The notes under the pieces are model-generated. The model worked only from the letters and a program-made list of their open reading frames with translations, had not been told where the DNA came from and did not search any database. The position numbers and the translations under genes were made by a program. This document shows, one piece after another, positions 24,746-32,317 of a stretch of DNA of 64,000 nt. The stretch comes from Hyunsoonleella pacifica (GTDB lineage: Bacteria > Bacteroidota > Bacteroidia > Flavobacteriales > Flavobacteriaceae), in contig NZ_SIRS01000006.1 in the NCBI RefSeq assembly GCF_004310335.1, positions 222,297 through 286,296 of the forward strand. Direction: 5' to 3'. Every line of letters begins with the position of its first letter. The first letter of the stretch is position 1.

Positions 24746-26158
24746 TTACATCTGTGTTTTTAAAGGGCTTTTACTGTTAATTTCAATTAGATTAGGTTTG
24801 TAATTAACTTTACTTAAAATTGATTCGAGCAGAGGAAGCATATTATTCAAGTTTTTTGTTTTGATTAAAAAATTCCACAGCGGTTCAAATTTTTTCCAAC
24901 CACCAGAGTATAACAAATGTTTTAATTTGTGTTTGTGTGACTCGTGATTGAAACTGGCTTCGAAAATATTTGACCACTTGTAGAATTCTTTGTAAGCCCA
25001 ATTATACCCTTCTTTTAGTTGGGTTGCAGATAAATTTGTGGTTTTGTAAACAACGTTACGGGTATCATATAAATCCCAGTTTTTAGTAATAATTCTATTT
25101 TGTTGTTCCATATCCTTAAACAGTTTTGTTCCCGGGTAAGGTGTTAAAACATGATATGTTGATGTGGTAATGGCGTTTTGTACACCCCAATCCACAGTGC
25201 GTTTAAAGACATCTTTATCGTCATCATCTAAACCAAAAACAAAACTGCCATTAACCATGATGCCTAAAGAATGTAACCGCTTAACTGCGGCTTCATAATC
25301 CTTTTTTAAATTTTGTTTTTTATTACTTTGTTTTAGGTTTTGTGGAGAAAATGTTTCAAAACCAACAAATACACTACGTAAACCTGCTTCGGCGGCTTTT
25401 TCTATAAGATTACCTCTTAAAATAGCATCCACTGTTGATGCACCTTGGAATACGCGGTTCATGCCTTTCATACCCTCAAATAATTCACTTGCGAATTTTG
25501 CATTTCCTAGTAAATGATCATCTAGAAAGTACAAGTGTTTCCCTGGTAGCCTATCAATTTCAGCCAGTGCATCATCAACCAATTGAGTGTAGAATGATTT
25601 TCCACCTTGAAAAAATGCATCTTTATAACAGAAACTACAATGGTGTGGGCATCCTCGCGTAACTACAATAGAGTTTGGAACAAGGTACTTGTATCGTTTT
25701 ATTAAATCTCTTCTAATTGGAGGTAACTTGGTTAATGTCCTTATTGAGGAACTATAAACTTTTTTAGGTACTTTATTTTTGAAATCTTTCAAGAATTGAG
25801 GAAACGTTTCTTCTCCTGGTCCTAAAAATATAGAGTCGGCATGTTTTGAAGCTTCTTTTGGTAATGAAGTAACATGTAACCCACCTAGGATTACATAACA
25901 GCCTTTTGCTCTGTATAGATCTGCTATTTGATAAGATCTGTAAGCATTTGTAATGTAAACCTGTATGATGACCAAATCTGGTTGGTCGTCAAGATTTAGT
26001 TTTTCAACATGCTGGTCCTGTAAATCAATATCATCATCTGGACCTAAAAAAGCAGCTAACGTGGCTAGCCCCAAAGGAGGGAAGAGCGAATATTTTATTG
26101 GTCTCCAAAAAGGACTTTCGGCTTCTGCTAAGGCTGGTAAAATGAGTTTTACTTTCAT
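24746..26158 (-). CDS. B12-binding radical SAM protein
   Basis: 470 residues. N-terminal cobalamin-binding Rossmann-like domain (LILPALAEAESPFW, DLVIIQVYITNAYR, CYVILGGLHVTSLP, FLGPGEETFP), then the radical SAM core with the Fe4S4 motif CPHHCSFC in VTRGCPHHCSFCYKD near residue 170, LYFLDDHLLGN and SVFVGFETFSPQNLKQ. The C-terminal 100 residues are helical. The class covers methyltransferases and cyclases; the substrate cannot be inferred from the neighbours, which are small membrane proteins. Confidence 0.88.
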   Translation of the reverse strand: MKVKLILPALAEAESPFWRPIKYSLFPPLGLATLAAFLGPDDDIDLQDQHVEKLNLDDQPDLVIIQVYITNAYRSYQIADLYRAKGCYVILGGLHVTSLPKEASKHADSIFLGPGEETFPQFLKDFKNKVPKKVYSSSIRTLTKLPPIRRDLIKRYKYLVPNSIVVTRGCPHHCSFCYKDAFFQGGKSFYTQLVDDALAEIDRLPGKHLYFLDDHLLGNAKFASELFEGMKGMNRVFQGASTVDAILRGNLIEKAAEAGLRSVFVGFETFSPQNLKQSNKKQNLKKDYEAAVKRLHSLGIMVNGSFVFGLDDDDKDVFKRTVDWGVQNAITTSTYHVLTPYPGTKLFKDMEQQNRIITKNWDLYDTRNVVYKTTNLSATQLKEGYNWAYKEFYKWSNIFEASFNHESHKHKLKHLLYSGGWKKFEPLWNFLIKTKNLNNMLPLLESILSKVNYKPNLIEINSKSPLKTQM

Positions 26159-26165
26159 GATATAT

Positions 26166-26738
26166 TTATTTTTTTAGCATCAGTTTCATTTTATACGCAC
26201 AGTCAAGACAAACTATATCTTCATTGTCTATTTTTAACTTTGTTCCTAAATAGTCTGAGGTTTCACTTTTAAATTGTAGTGTTACTATGTCATTTTTTAT
26301 ACTGTATGTGCCAAAAGTTTCTTGTTCACAACTAGCGTCATAGGTATAGCAAAAGAATTTACCACTATTATATAATTTCAATTTTAAGCAGGTAAAAAAG
26401 CCATTTTCTGGTTTTTCAATAATGGTTTGATTATTAATGCCGTAAAGAGTAGTTAATAATATGCCTTTTAAAGAAAAACTTAGAAGAATAACTAGAAAGG
26501 TAACCCTAATGGCTTTTAATCGAAATCTTTTCCATGAATCTTTTTCATAAAATATCCAAGAATTTATAATGAATAATAAACAAGCTATGTAAAAAATTCC
26601 CCAAATAATTATATAATAACCTTGGCCAGCATCACACACTTCGTCATTTCCTGGAATTTTACTCCAAAGTAATACTACAGCAATACTTCCTAATATTAAA
26701 ACTACGAGTGCCTGAGTAATAATTCTTAATTCTCTCAT
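26166..26738 (-). CDS. Membrane protein of unknown function
   Basis: 190 residues, not recognised. Three hydrophobic segments in the first half (ALVVLILGSIAVVLLW, IIIWGIFYIACLLFIINSWI, FLVILLSFSLKGILL), then a soluble domain with several Cys (FTCLKLKLYNSGKFFCYTYD, CLDCAYKMKL), possibly disulfide-bonded outside the membrane. It starts 1 base after the upstream DUF1361 gene, as part of a four-gene run of small membrane proteins (28056 to 26166). Confidence 0.65.
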   Translation of the reverse strand: MRELRIITQALVVLILGSIAVVLLWSKIPGNDEVCDAGQGYYIIIWGIFYIACLLFIINSWIFYEKDSWKRFRLKAIRVTFLVILLSFSLKGILLTTLYGINNQTIIEKPENGFFTCLKLKLYNSGKFFCYTYDASCEQETFGTYSIKNDIVTLQFKSETSDYLGTKLKIDNEDIVCLDCAYKMKLMLKK

Positions 26739-26739
26739 A

Positions 26740-27399
26740 TCAATTCGAACTTTTAATATTGTTAAACATCCAAAAACCTAAATTCAAAAAAGCTCCGAAA
26801 ACTAAAATGAATAACCATAGCTCTAAGTTTTGTGATGGATACAATAGAATTTGAAATATATCTTCAAATAAGTCCAAAGGGTTTTGAATAACCTCCCAAG
26901 AGTTGTAGCGTAAAAATCTCCCTAGGTAAACACCAAAAGCTGAAAGAAAAACAATAAAAGGAGTGAAAAAGGAAAGTATTTGCTTTTTTACATGTAATTT
27001 GAGTATTTCTTTCATCTCTATAAATGAGAAATAGAAAAGTAATAGTCCTGAGAGTGCAAATGATAAGACCGTTAAAATATCTAACCAGATAAGTTTTGGT
27101 GTACTTAATCTTAAATGGATTAAATCTGTTACAAGATAAGGCGCATTAGGTAAAAAAAGCAGCCAAACCCCAAACCAAAACCCTAACCACAATTTATTAA
27201 GTTTGGGGAGGCTGACTAAATATGTGGTTATAGCATAAGGAATGACTGCTAAAAATAAATTCCAAACCAAAAACAGGTAAAAGAAAGAGTGTGTGAGTTT
27301 CATTCTAATCATTAAAATAATAATGCTAAATAGCATTGCAACCGTTAGCATTGCTACAATTTTAAATTGTTTAAATAGGAGGTGTTTTATATTATCCAT
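26740..27399 (-). CDS. DUF1361 membrane protein
   Basis: 219 residues with about six membrane segments. The conserved FLPNAPYLVTDLIHL and FGVYLGRFLRYNSWEVIQ identify DUF1361. Function unknown. Its start overlaps the end of the DUF2809 gene by 8 bases, which indicates co-translation. Confidence 0.85.
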   Translation of the reverse strand: MDNIKHLLFKQFKIVAMLTVAMLFSIIILMIRMKLTHSFFYLFLVWNLFLAVIPYAITTYLVSLPKLNKLWLGFWFGVWLLFLPNAPYLVTDLIHLRLSTPKLIWLDILTVLSFALSGLLLFYFSFIEMKEILKLHVKKQILSFFTPFIVFLSAFGVYLGRFLRYNSWEVIQNPLDLFEDIFQILLYPSQNLELWLFILVFGAFLNLGFWMFNNIKSSN

Positions 27400-27769
27400 T
27401 TGATATGAATTTTAAATCAACTAGTAAGATTGTCAATACACCTAATGCATAAGCAACCAAGTCGGTAAACTGAAACGTACTTCCTAAGATTAATTTTGCG
27501 CTATAGTTGTCTGCCATATCCAGTAGGCTAAGTATATTTAGTAATTGGAGCAACTCGATACATAGGGCAAAAAGTAATACAGCTATTGCTAGAATTTTAG
27601 AATCTATTTTAAAGAAACTTTTAAAGAAGCAATAGATTAAAATAACCACTAGAAAGTCGCCAACAGTATGGCGAATGAATCCTGTTTTTAGGAATATGGC
27701 GATTAGGGCTTCTGCTAGGAAAAATGCTAATGTGAAGATTAGATATGTTTTGCTGAATTTAAATGTCAT
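27392..27769 (-). CDS. DUF2809 membrane protein
   Basis: 125 residues, four membrane helices. The segment RHTVGDFLVVILIYCFFKSF and the C-terminal VAYALGVL fit DUF2809, a small VanZ-like membrane family of unknown role. It overlaps both neighbours (8 bases with DUF1361, 4 bases with the gene upstream), so the group is one operon. Confidence 0.8.
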   Translation of the reverse strand: MTFKFSKTYLIFTLAFFLAEALIAIFLKTGFIRHTVGDFLVVILIYCFFKSFFKIDSKILAIAVLLFALCIELLQLLNILSLLDMADNYSAKLILGSTFQFTDLVAYALGVLTILLVDLKFISNG

Positions 27770-28056
27770 AGTGATTTAATTAAAATATAGAAGTATAATA
27801 CAGCTACAGGTATGTTTAATATTACGATTCCAATAGTTTTAACAATTTTTATTTTACACCCTTTTGGACTTAATAATGAAAATGTTAGAGCTAGAAATGA
27901 AATAGTGTTTACAATCGTGGCTATAAATATGAATACTAATCCTGGACCTATTAATAAGTCTGATGGTGAATTATACAATTGTAAAGCGAATAGTATAGTT
28001 CCGATTAAAAAGCTGATAATGGCAATGGATTTGCTTGTTGTTATTAAACTTTTCAT
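27766..28056 (-). CDS. Small membrane protein, unknown
   Basis: 96 residues with three hydrophobic segments (SIAIISFLIGTILFAL, GLVFIFIATIVNTISFLAL, IGIVILNIPVAVLYFY). No family recognised with confidence. It is the first gene of the DUF2809-DUF1361 run; the stop overlaps the next start by 4 bases. A repeat (family 1, copy B) lies just upstream. Confidence 0.65.
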   Translation of the reverse strand: MKSLITTSKSIAIISFLIGTILFALQLYNSPSDLLIGPGLVFIFIATIVNTISFLALTFSLLSPKGCKIKIVKTIGIVILNIPVAVLYFYILIKSL

Positions 28057-28067
28057 AGGTGTCTTTT

Positions 28068-28158
28068 GCGTTAGCGATTGAACGGTGTGTTTGAGCTCCT
28101 CGCAGAGAGCGAGTAGTGAAAGCGCGGCCCCCGCTTTTTGGGAGCGGGGGAAACGCCC
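28068..28158 (+). repeat. Dispersed intergenic repeat, family 1, copy B
   Basis: About 91 bp from GCGTTAGCGATTGAACGG to AAACGCCC, with the core GAGCTCCTCGCAGAGAGCGA identical to copy A over 20 bases. It has an extra hairpin, CCCCCGCT/GAGCGGGGG, in the variable part. It fills the gap between the creD gene and the small membrane protein operon. Confidence 0.87.
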
Positions 28159-28183
28159 TCATAAAAAACACTAACCAATAAAA

Positions 28184-29554
28184 TTATCCGTTGTTCCAAT
28201 CTATTTTTCGAGATACAAACATGACGATGGCAAGAATGAGGAATAAGCCAATACTGCCAACCAATAATGCATAATTTTCAAGTTGTATAATTACATAGAT
28301 AAAGGCATATAATGCGCTTAACGATGTCCCAATAAATAGTGGAAACTTAAATGTTTTTAAAATAGATTTTGAGTAAAGTGTGATGAGTACTATTACCGAA
28401 ATTCCAGCAATTAAATATGCTCTAAGAAAATTACTGTGCTCTGATATGGACACCAAAAGTGTGTAAAACATGGTAAGTGCCAACCCTACCATAAGATACT
28501 GAAATGGATGAATGTTTATTTTACTTAAAGTTTGAATTAGAAAGAACACAAGAAAAGTTAACCCTATGACTAAAAAACCATATTTTGCAGACCGCTCACT
28601 TTTTTGATATTCGTCTACCATTACCATGAACTTGGTACCAAATGCAAATTGACTTAAATTAGGAATGTTTTTTAAATGTTGTTGTGAAAAAGCGCGATTA
28701 ATATGTAATACTTTCCAATCTGCTTTAAATCCTTCTTTTGAGATTTTTTTGGTTTCATCATTAGGAAGATAATTACCCATAAAACTTGGGTCTGCCCAAT
28801 TAGATGTCATTTGCATCGTAGTTGTTTTACCTATGGGTACTAATTCTATTTTTCTACTCCCATTGAATTTTATTGAGAATGTAAAATTTGTGTTTTGTGT
28901 TTTAAATACATTTTCGTCTTTAATAAAAGCTGATTCTAAAATATCAAGATTGCTCTTGTTGTTTTGATTAAAATTAGTCTCGAAATTATAAGCCTTATCC
29001 TTTAATGTGATTTGTACTTCACTTTTAATGCCTTTAAGGTTTGATGTTTTTATAATGATTGAGGCTTTGTTCCAAATAATATCTTCAGCCTTTATTCCTT
29101 TTGCTGATAAATCCACAGGGATATAATGTCCAGAGAAATCCATTTGTGTTGTAAACACAGCAGATTCAAAGTTGCCTCGTTTTAGTGTTTTTGAATTTAC
29201 ATCAACCACAGAGTTTAGATTTTCAGGAAATATATAGGCGTTTTTTATATGGGTTTGGGTTTCCTTTAAATAGGTTTTTGTTTTTTCGTTGAATGTTTTT
29301 GTCTCAGTGTAAGTTTTGTAAGGAATTTTTAAAATTGGTCCGTATACCAAAACGTTATTGCCCCATTTTCCGTTTATTTCATTAACCACATCTTGTTGTC
29401 GATATGCACGTTCATTAATTAAACTATTAATGTATGAGAGTGGTACTAATAAAATAACGACTAGAAATCCAACCATAAGCATACGTGCTGTTATGGAGGT
29501 TTTAAGCCAATGTCCGAATTTGTTGTGTTGTGGTGTGTGTTTTTGATCTTCCAT
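28184..29554 (-). CDS. creD: CreD family inner membrane protein
   Basis: 456 residues. An N-terminal membrane helix (MLMVGFLVVILLVPLSYI), a large periplasmic domain (about residues 55-320, with WGNNVLVYGPILKIPY, SNWADPSFMGNYLP, FGTKFMVMVDEYQKSERSAKYG) and a block of C-terminal helices. These match CreD, an envelope protein linked to beta-lactam and colicin response in enterobacteria; the role in flavobacteria is not defined. Here it lies downstream of a winged-helix regulator, with a palindrome over its own promoter region. Confidence 0.9.
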   Translation of the reverse strand: MEDQKHTPQHNKFGHWLKTSITARMLMVGFLVVILLVPLSYINSLINERAYRQQDVVNEINGKWGNNVLVYGPILKIPYKTYTETKTFNEKTKTYLKETQTHIKNAYIFPENLNSVVDVNSKTLKRGNFESAVFTTQMDFSGHYIPVDLSAKGIKAEDIIWNKASIIIKTSNLKGIKSEVQITLKDKAYNFETNFNQNNKSNLDILESAFIKDENVFKTQNTNFTFSIKFNGSRKIELVPIGKTTTMQMTSNWADPSFMGNYLPNDETKKISKEGFKADWKVLHINRAFSQQHLKNIPNLSQFAFGTKFMVMVDEYQKSERSAKYGFLVIGLTFLVFFLIQTLSKINIHPFQYLMVGLALTMFYTLLVSISEHSNFLRAYLIAGISVIVLITLYSKSILKTFKFPLFIGTSLSALYAFIYVIIQLENYALLVGSIGLFLILAIVMFVSRKIDWNNG

Positions 29555-29570
29555 TATTGTTTGTTTAAAG

Positions 29571-29589
29571 TACTTTGAAATTCAAAGTA
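29571..29589. promoter_or_regulatory. Palindromic operator upstream of creD
   Basis: TACTTTGAAATTCAAAGTA, perfect 7-bp arms with a 5-base spacer, 17 bases before the creD ATG. A near-identical site occurs at 30579-30597 ahead of the membrane protein gene of the same module. On the minus strand the arm TACTTTG resembles a -7 element. Confidence 0.8.
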
Positions 29590-29604
29590 TATTGGTAAAA
29601 AAAT

Positions 29605-29901
29605 TTATTTCTGTTTATTTATGATAGCTTCAAGAGCATCAATATGTTTTTTAAATGCAGCTCTTCCTAGCTTGGTTGTAGAGTAACGGGTATTAGGTTT
29701 TCTACCAATAAATTGCTTTTCTACTTTTATATATTCTGCTTTTTCTAAAGCTTTGGTATGACTTGCTAAATTACCATCCGTAGCTCCTAAAAGTTCTTTC
29801 AACATATTAAAATCAGCATACTCGTTTACCATAAGAATAGACATGATGCCTAGTCTTATACGGTGGTCGAATAGTTTATTTATGTTGTTAATGATGCTCA
29901 C
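29605..29901 (-). CDS. Winged-helix transcriptional regulator of the creD module
   Basis: 98 residues from a GTG start. Small ArsR/MarR-like winged helix: KLFDHRIRLGIMSILMVN, recognition helix ATDGNLASHTKALEKAEYI, and wing with KPNTRYSTTKLGRAAF. Such regulators accompany CreD-like and small membrane proteins in many Bacteroidota. Two copies of a 19-nt palindrome flank its gene, upstream of the operon and upstream of creD, and are its likely operators. Confidence 0.88.
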   Translation of the reverse strand: MSIINNINKLFDHRIRLGIMSILMVNEYADFNMLKELLGATDGNLASHTKALEKAEYIKVEKQFIGRKPNTRYSTTKLGRAAFKKHIDALEAIINKQK

Positions 29902-29962
29902 TCTATTAATTCAAGGTTTCTAGATTAAAGTTACTGAATATACTGCGACTGTAAACTGTTTA

Positions 29963-30571
29963 CTATTTTAAGTCATACTTAAAATGCATCCAAGTGCCAT
30001 AGATAATATGCATAAAGCCAAAACCTATTACCCATAGCCAGAATCCATAACCAGGTTTCCAAGCACCAATTAGACCTAAAAAAATTTGAATATACCCTAA
30101 ATATTGAATATCGCCGATACTATATTTTGAAGCATTTATTAAAGCCAGACCATAAAAAATTAGCATTAAACCTCCAGATTGTCCATATTTACCTTGACTT
30201 AAGATGATTAAAATATATAAACCGCCAGCTACCAAAGGAATTAAAAAATTAAAAACTAAACGACGAGAAGTACTATCCCAAATACTAGCACCATCTTTTT
30301 TTGCCTTTCTGGTTGTTAGGAGAATACCTGTGCCAATACTTAACAAAGCTACTATGGCTAAAGTAAAAAGACAGTACTGGTAAACCCATCCGTCAAGAAT
30401 TAAATAGCCATTGCTGTAAGTTGTAACCAACCAATAAGCAATAGTAGCACCCATTAAAGCATAAATGCCAGCAAGAATTCCAGATAAACCACTCAACGAA
30501 ATAAATCGAGAGGATTTATGCATCATATTTTTAATCTCACTAATGTCTTTTAGATAATCTTTTGATTCCAT
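29963..30571 (-). CDS. Membrane protein of the winged-helix/CreD module
   Basis: About 202 residues from the ATG at 30571 (MESKDYLKDISEIKNMM). The open frame upstream is part of the palindromic promoter region and is not used. Six hydrophobic segments (SLSGLSGILAGIYALMGATI, YCLFTLAIVALLSIGTG, LIPLVAGGLYILIIL, LGYIQIFLGLIGAW). No known family function. First gene of the unit; the operator at 30579-30597 lies 8 bases upstream of its start. Confidence 0.8.
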   Translation of the reverse strand: MESKDYLKDISEIKNMMHKSSRFISLSGLSGILAGIYALMGATIAYWLVTTYSNGYLILDGWVYQYCLFTLAIVALLSIGTGILLTTRKAKKDGASIWDSTSRRLVFNFLIPLVAGGLYILIILSQGKYGQSGGLMLIFYGLALINASKYSIGDIQYLGYIQIFLGLIGAWKPGYGFWLWVIGFGFMHIIYGTWMHFKYDLK

Positions 30572-30578
30572 ATAAAAG

Positions 30579-30597
30579 TACTTTGAAATACAAAGTA
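30579..30597. promoter_or_regulatory. Palindromic operator upstream of the membrane protein-regulator operon
   Basis: TACTTTGAAATACAAAGTA, the same arms as at 29571-29589, differing at one spacer base. It overlaps the probable -7 region (TTTACTTTG on the minus strand), so binding would repress. Confidence 0.8.
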
Positions 30598-30661
30598 AAT
30601 AAAATAAATTGAAAATCGACACATAAATTTTTATTAATTTTATAATTATTAAAATTTACTA

Positions 30662-31030
30662 ATGCATCCAGCTGAAGAATATATCCTTAACCAACCTGAA
30701 CCGTATCGGTCTATTTTAATGCATGTACAAGTTATAATTGAACATACGATTCCTAATGTTGAGCTAAAGTACAAATGGCGTATTCCCTGTTATTACATGG
30801 GGGAGACACCTGTATGCTATTTAAACGCCAGCCATAAAAAACAATTTGTAGATATTGGGTTTTGGCATTCAGCATATTTATCTAAATTCGATGCATACCT
30901 TGTTAGTGAGAATCGTAAAGTTGTAAAGTCTTTACGATATCGATCAATAGAAGAAATAGATGATGCTGTTTTCATCGCTATTCTGGAAGAAGCTAAAAAA
31001 CAAAAAGGGAAATCGTTTTACAATAAGTAA
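30662..31030 (+). CDS. DUF1801 (YdhG-like) protein
   Basis: 122 residues. NQPEPYRSILMHVQVIIEHT, KYKWRIPCYYMGETPVCYL and VDIGFWHSAYLS fit the DUF1801/YdhG domain, a small alpha/beta fold related to the frataxin-like IscX-type family, function unknown. Divergent from the CreD module. Complete, single gene. Confidence 0.85.
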   Translation: MHPAEEYILNQPEPYRSILMHVQVIIEHTIPNVELKYKWRIPCYYMGETPVCYLNASHKKQFVDIGFWHSAYLSKFDAYLVSENRKVVKSLRYRSIEEIDDAVFIAILEEAKKQKGKSFYNK

Positions 31031-31055
31031 ATTTTACAGCGACTACTTCTGTAGT

Positions 31056-31292
31056 TTAATTATGGGAACCATCACAATATGGCGGATTTTTAGTTTGTTT
31101 ACAAGTACATAAATAGGCTGTTTTATCTTCATTTACAGAAAACACCATAGATGGTGTTGCTTTTGCTGCTCTATGAGATCCGTTACAAAATGGTTGCTCA
31201 TCGCTATGCCTACATGTACACCAAGCATAGTTTTTATTAGCTTCTAATTCGCATTGTATCGGTGCGTCTCCACCTCGTTTATTATTTTCCAT
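31056..31292 (-). CDS. Two-domain CDGSH iron-sulfur protein
   Basis: 78 residues with two CDGSH-type zinc-finger-like motifs that each bind a 2Fe-2S cluster by three Cys and one His: CTCRHSDEQPFCNGSH (first) and CTCKQTKNPPYCDGSH (second). Redox or cluster-transfer function is known for the family. Single gene between DUF1801 and kdsA. Confidence 0.95.
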   Translation of the reverse strand: MENNKRGGDAPIQCELEANKNYAWCTCRHSDEQPFCNGSHRAAKATPSMVFSVNEDKTAYLCTCKQTKNPPYCDGSHN

Positions 31293-31325
31293 AGTTTTTA
31301 GTAATTAATTCTCACTAAAATACTA

Positions 31326-32147
31326 TTATTTTAAGCTATTTACGGTTTTTCTAATAGAAACCAAATTAGTTAATAATGATTCTAAATTATCTAAATGCAG
31401 CATGTTAGCTCCATCACTTTTAGCATTGGCAGGGTCAAAATGGGTTTCAATAAATAAGCCGTCTACATTATTTACAACACCAGCTCTGGCAATAGTTTCT
31501 ATCATTTCAGGTCGTCCTCCAGTTACACCTGCAGATTGATTTGGTTGTTGTAGAGAATGTGTTACATCCAAAACAGTAGGAGCATAAGCTCGCATTGTTG
31601 GGATGCCTCTAAAATCCACAATCATATCTTGGTAGCCAAACATCGTACCTCTATCTGTAATCCAAGCTTGATTGTTACCAGCATCTTTAACTTTTTGCAC
31701 GGCATGTTTCATGGCTTCTGGGCTCATAAACTGTCCTTTCTTTAAATTTACCACCTTACCTGTTTCAGCAGCAGCCACTACCAAATCTGTTTGTCTCACC
31801 AAAAATGCAGGAATTTGTAAAACATCCACATATTCAGCAGCTTTATCAGCATCAGAAACCTCATGGATATCTGTAACAGTGGGTACATCAAAAGTAGTTG
31901 ATACTTTCTGTAGAATTTCTAAAGCTTTTTCGTCTCCAATACCTGTAAAACTATCAATTCTACTACGGTTTGCCTTTTTAAAACTCCCTTTAAATATATA
32001 AGGGATATTTAGCTTATCTGTTATTGAAATTACTTTTTCGGCAATTCTTAAAGCCATATTCTCGCCTTCAATGGCGCATGGACCACATAATAAAAAGAAG
32101 TTATTAGAATTGGTGTGTTTTAATTTTGGAATATCGTTTAGTGCCAT
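31326..32147 (-). CDS. kdsA: 3-deoxy-8-phosphooctulonate synthase
   Basis: 273 residues. Condenses arabinose 5-phosphate with PEP to make KDO 8-phosphate for LPS inner core. Family blocks: FFLLCGPCAIEGE, IFKGSFKKANRSRIDSF, TDIHEVSDADKAAEYVDVLQ, DVTHSLQQPNQSAGVTGG, FIETHFDPANAKSDG. The Asn-containing KANRS indicates the metal-independent type. Divergent from typA, with its own -7 element. Confidence 0.96.
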   Translation of the reverse strand: MALNDIPKLKHTNSNNFFLLCGPCAIEGENMALRIAEKVISITDKLNIPYIFKGSFKKANRSRIDSFTGIGDEKALEILQKVSTTFDVPTVTDIHEVSDADKAAEYVDVLQIPAFLVRQTDLVVAAAETGKVVNLKKGQFMSPEAMKHAVQKVKDAGNNQAWITDRGTMFGYQDMIVDFRGIPTMRAYAPTVLDVTHSLQQPNQSAGVTGGRPEMIETIARAGVVNNVDGLFIETHFDPANAKSDGANMLHLDNLESLLTNLVSIRKTVNSLK

Positions 32148-32166
32148 TTACGTTTTATTAAAGCTA

Positions 32167-32174
32167 CAAAGGTA
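32167..32174 (-). promoter_or_regulatory. -7 element of kdsA
   Basis: TACCTTTG on the minus strand, 19 bases before the kdsA ATG; no TTG at the usual -33 distance. Confidence 0.55.
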
Positions 32175-32287
32175 ATTAAATTAAGAGCTATTTTTATGTT
32201 GTAATTGAGTCCAAAGTCTGAGTGTAAACCAAACCATTAAGCAAACTTTTAATTGCAATAAAGTTTTAACTATCTGATAAATACATG

Positions 32288-32295
32288 TACATTTG
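32288..32295 (+). promoter_or_regulatory. -7 element of typA
   Basis: TACATTTG lies 22 bases upstream of the ATG at 32318. It shows that the longer frame from 32285 cannot be the true start. Confidence 0.6.
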
Positions 32296-32317
32296 CAGGC
32301 TTAAAACAAAAGTTGTT

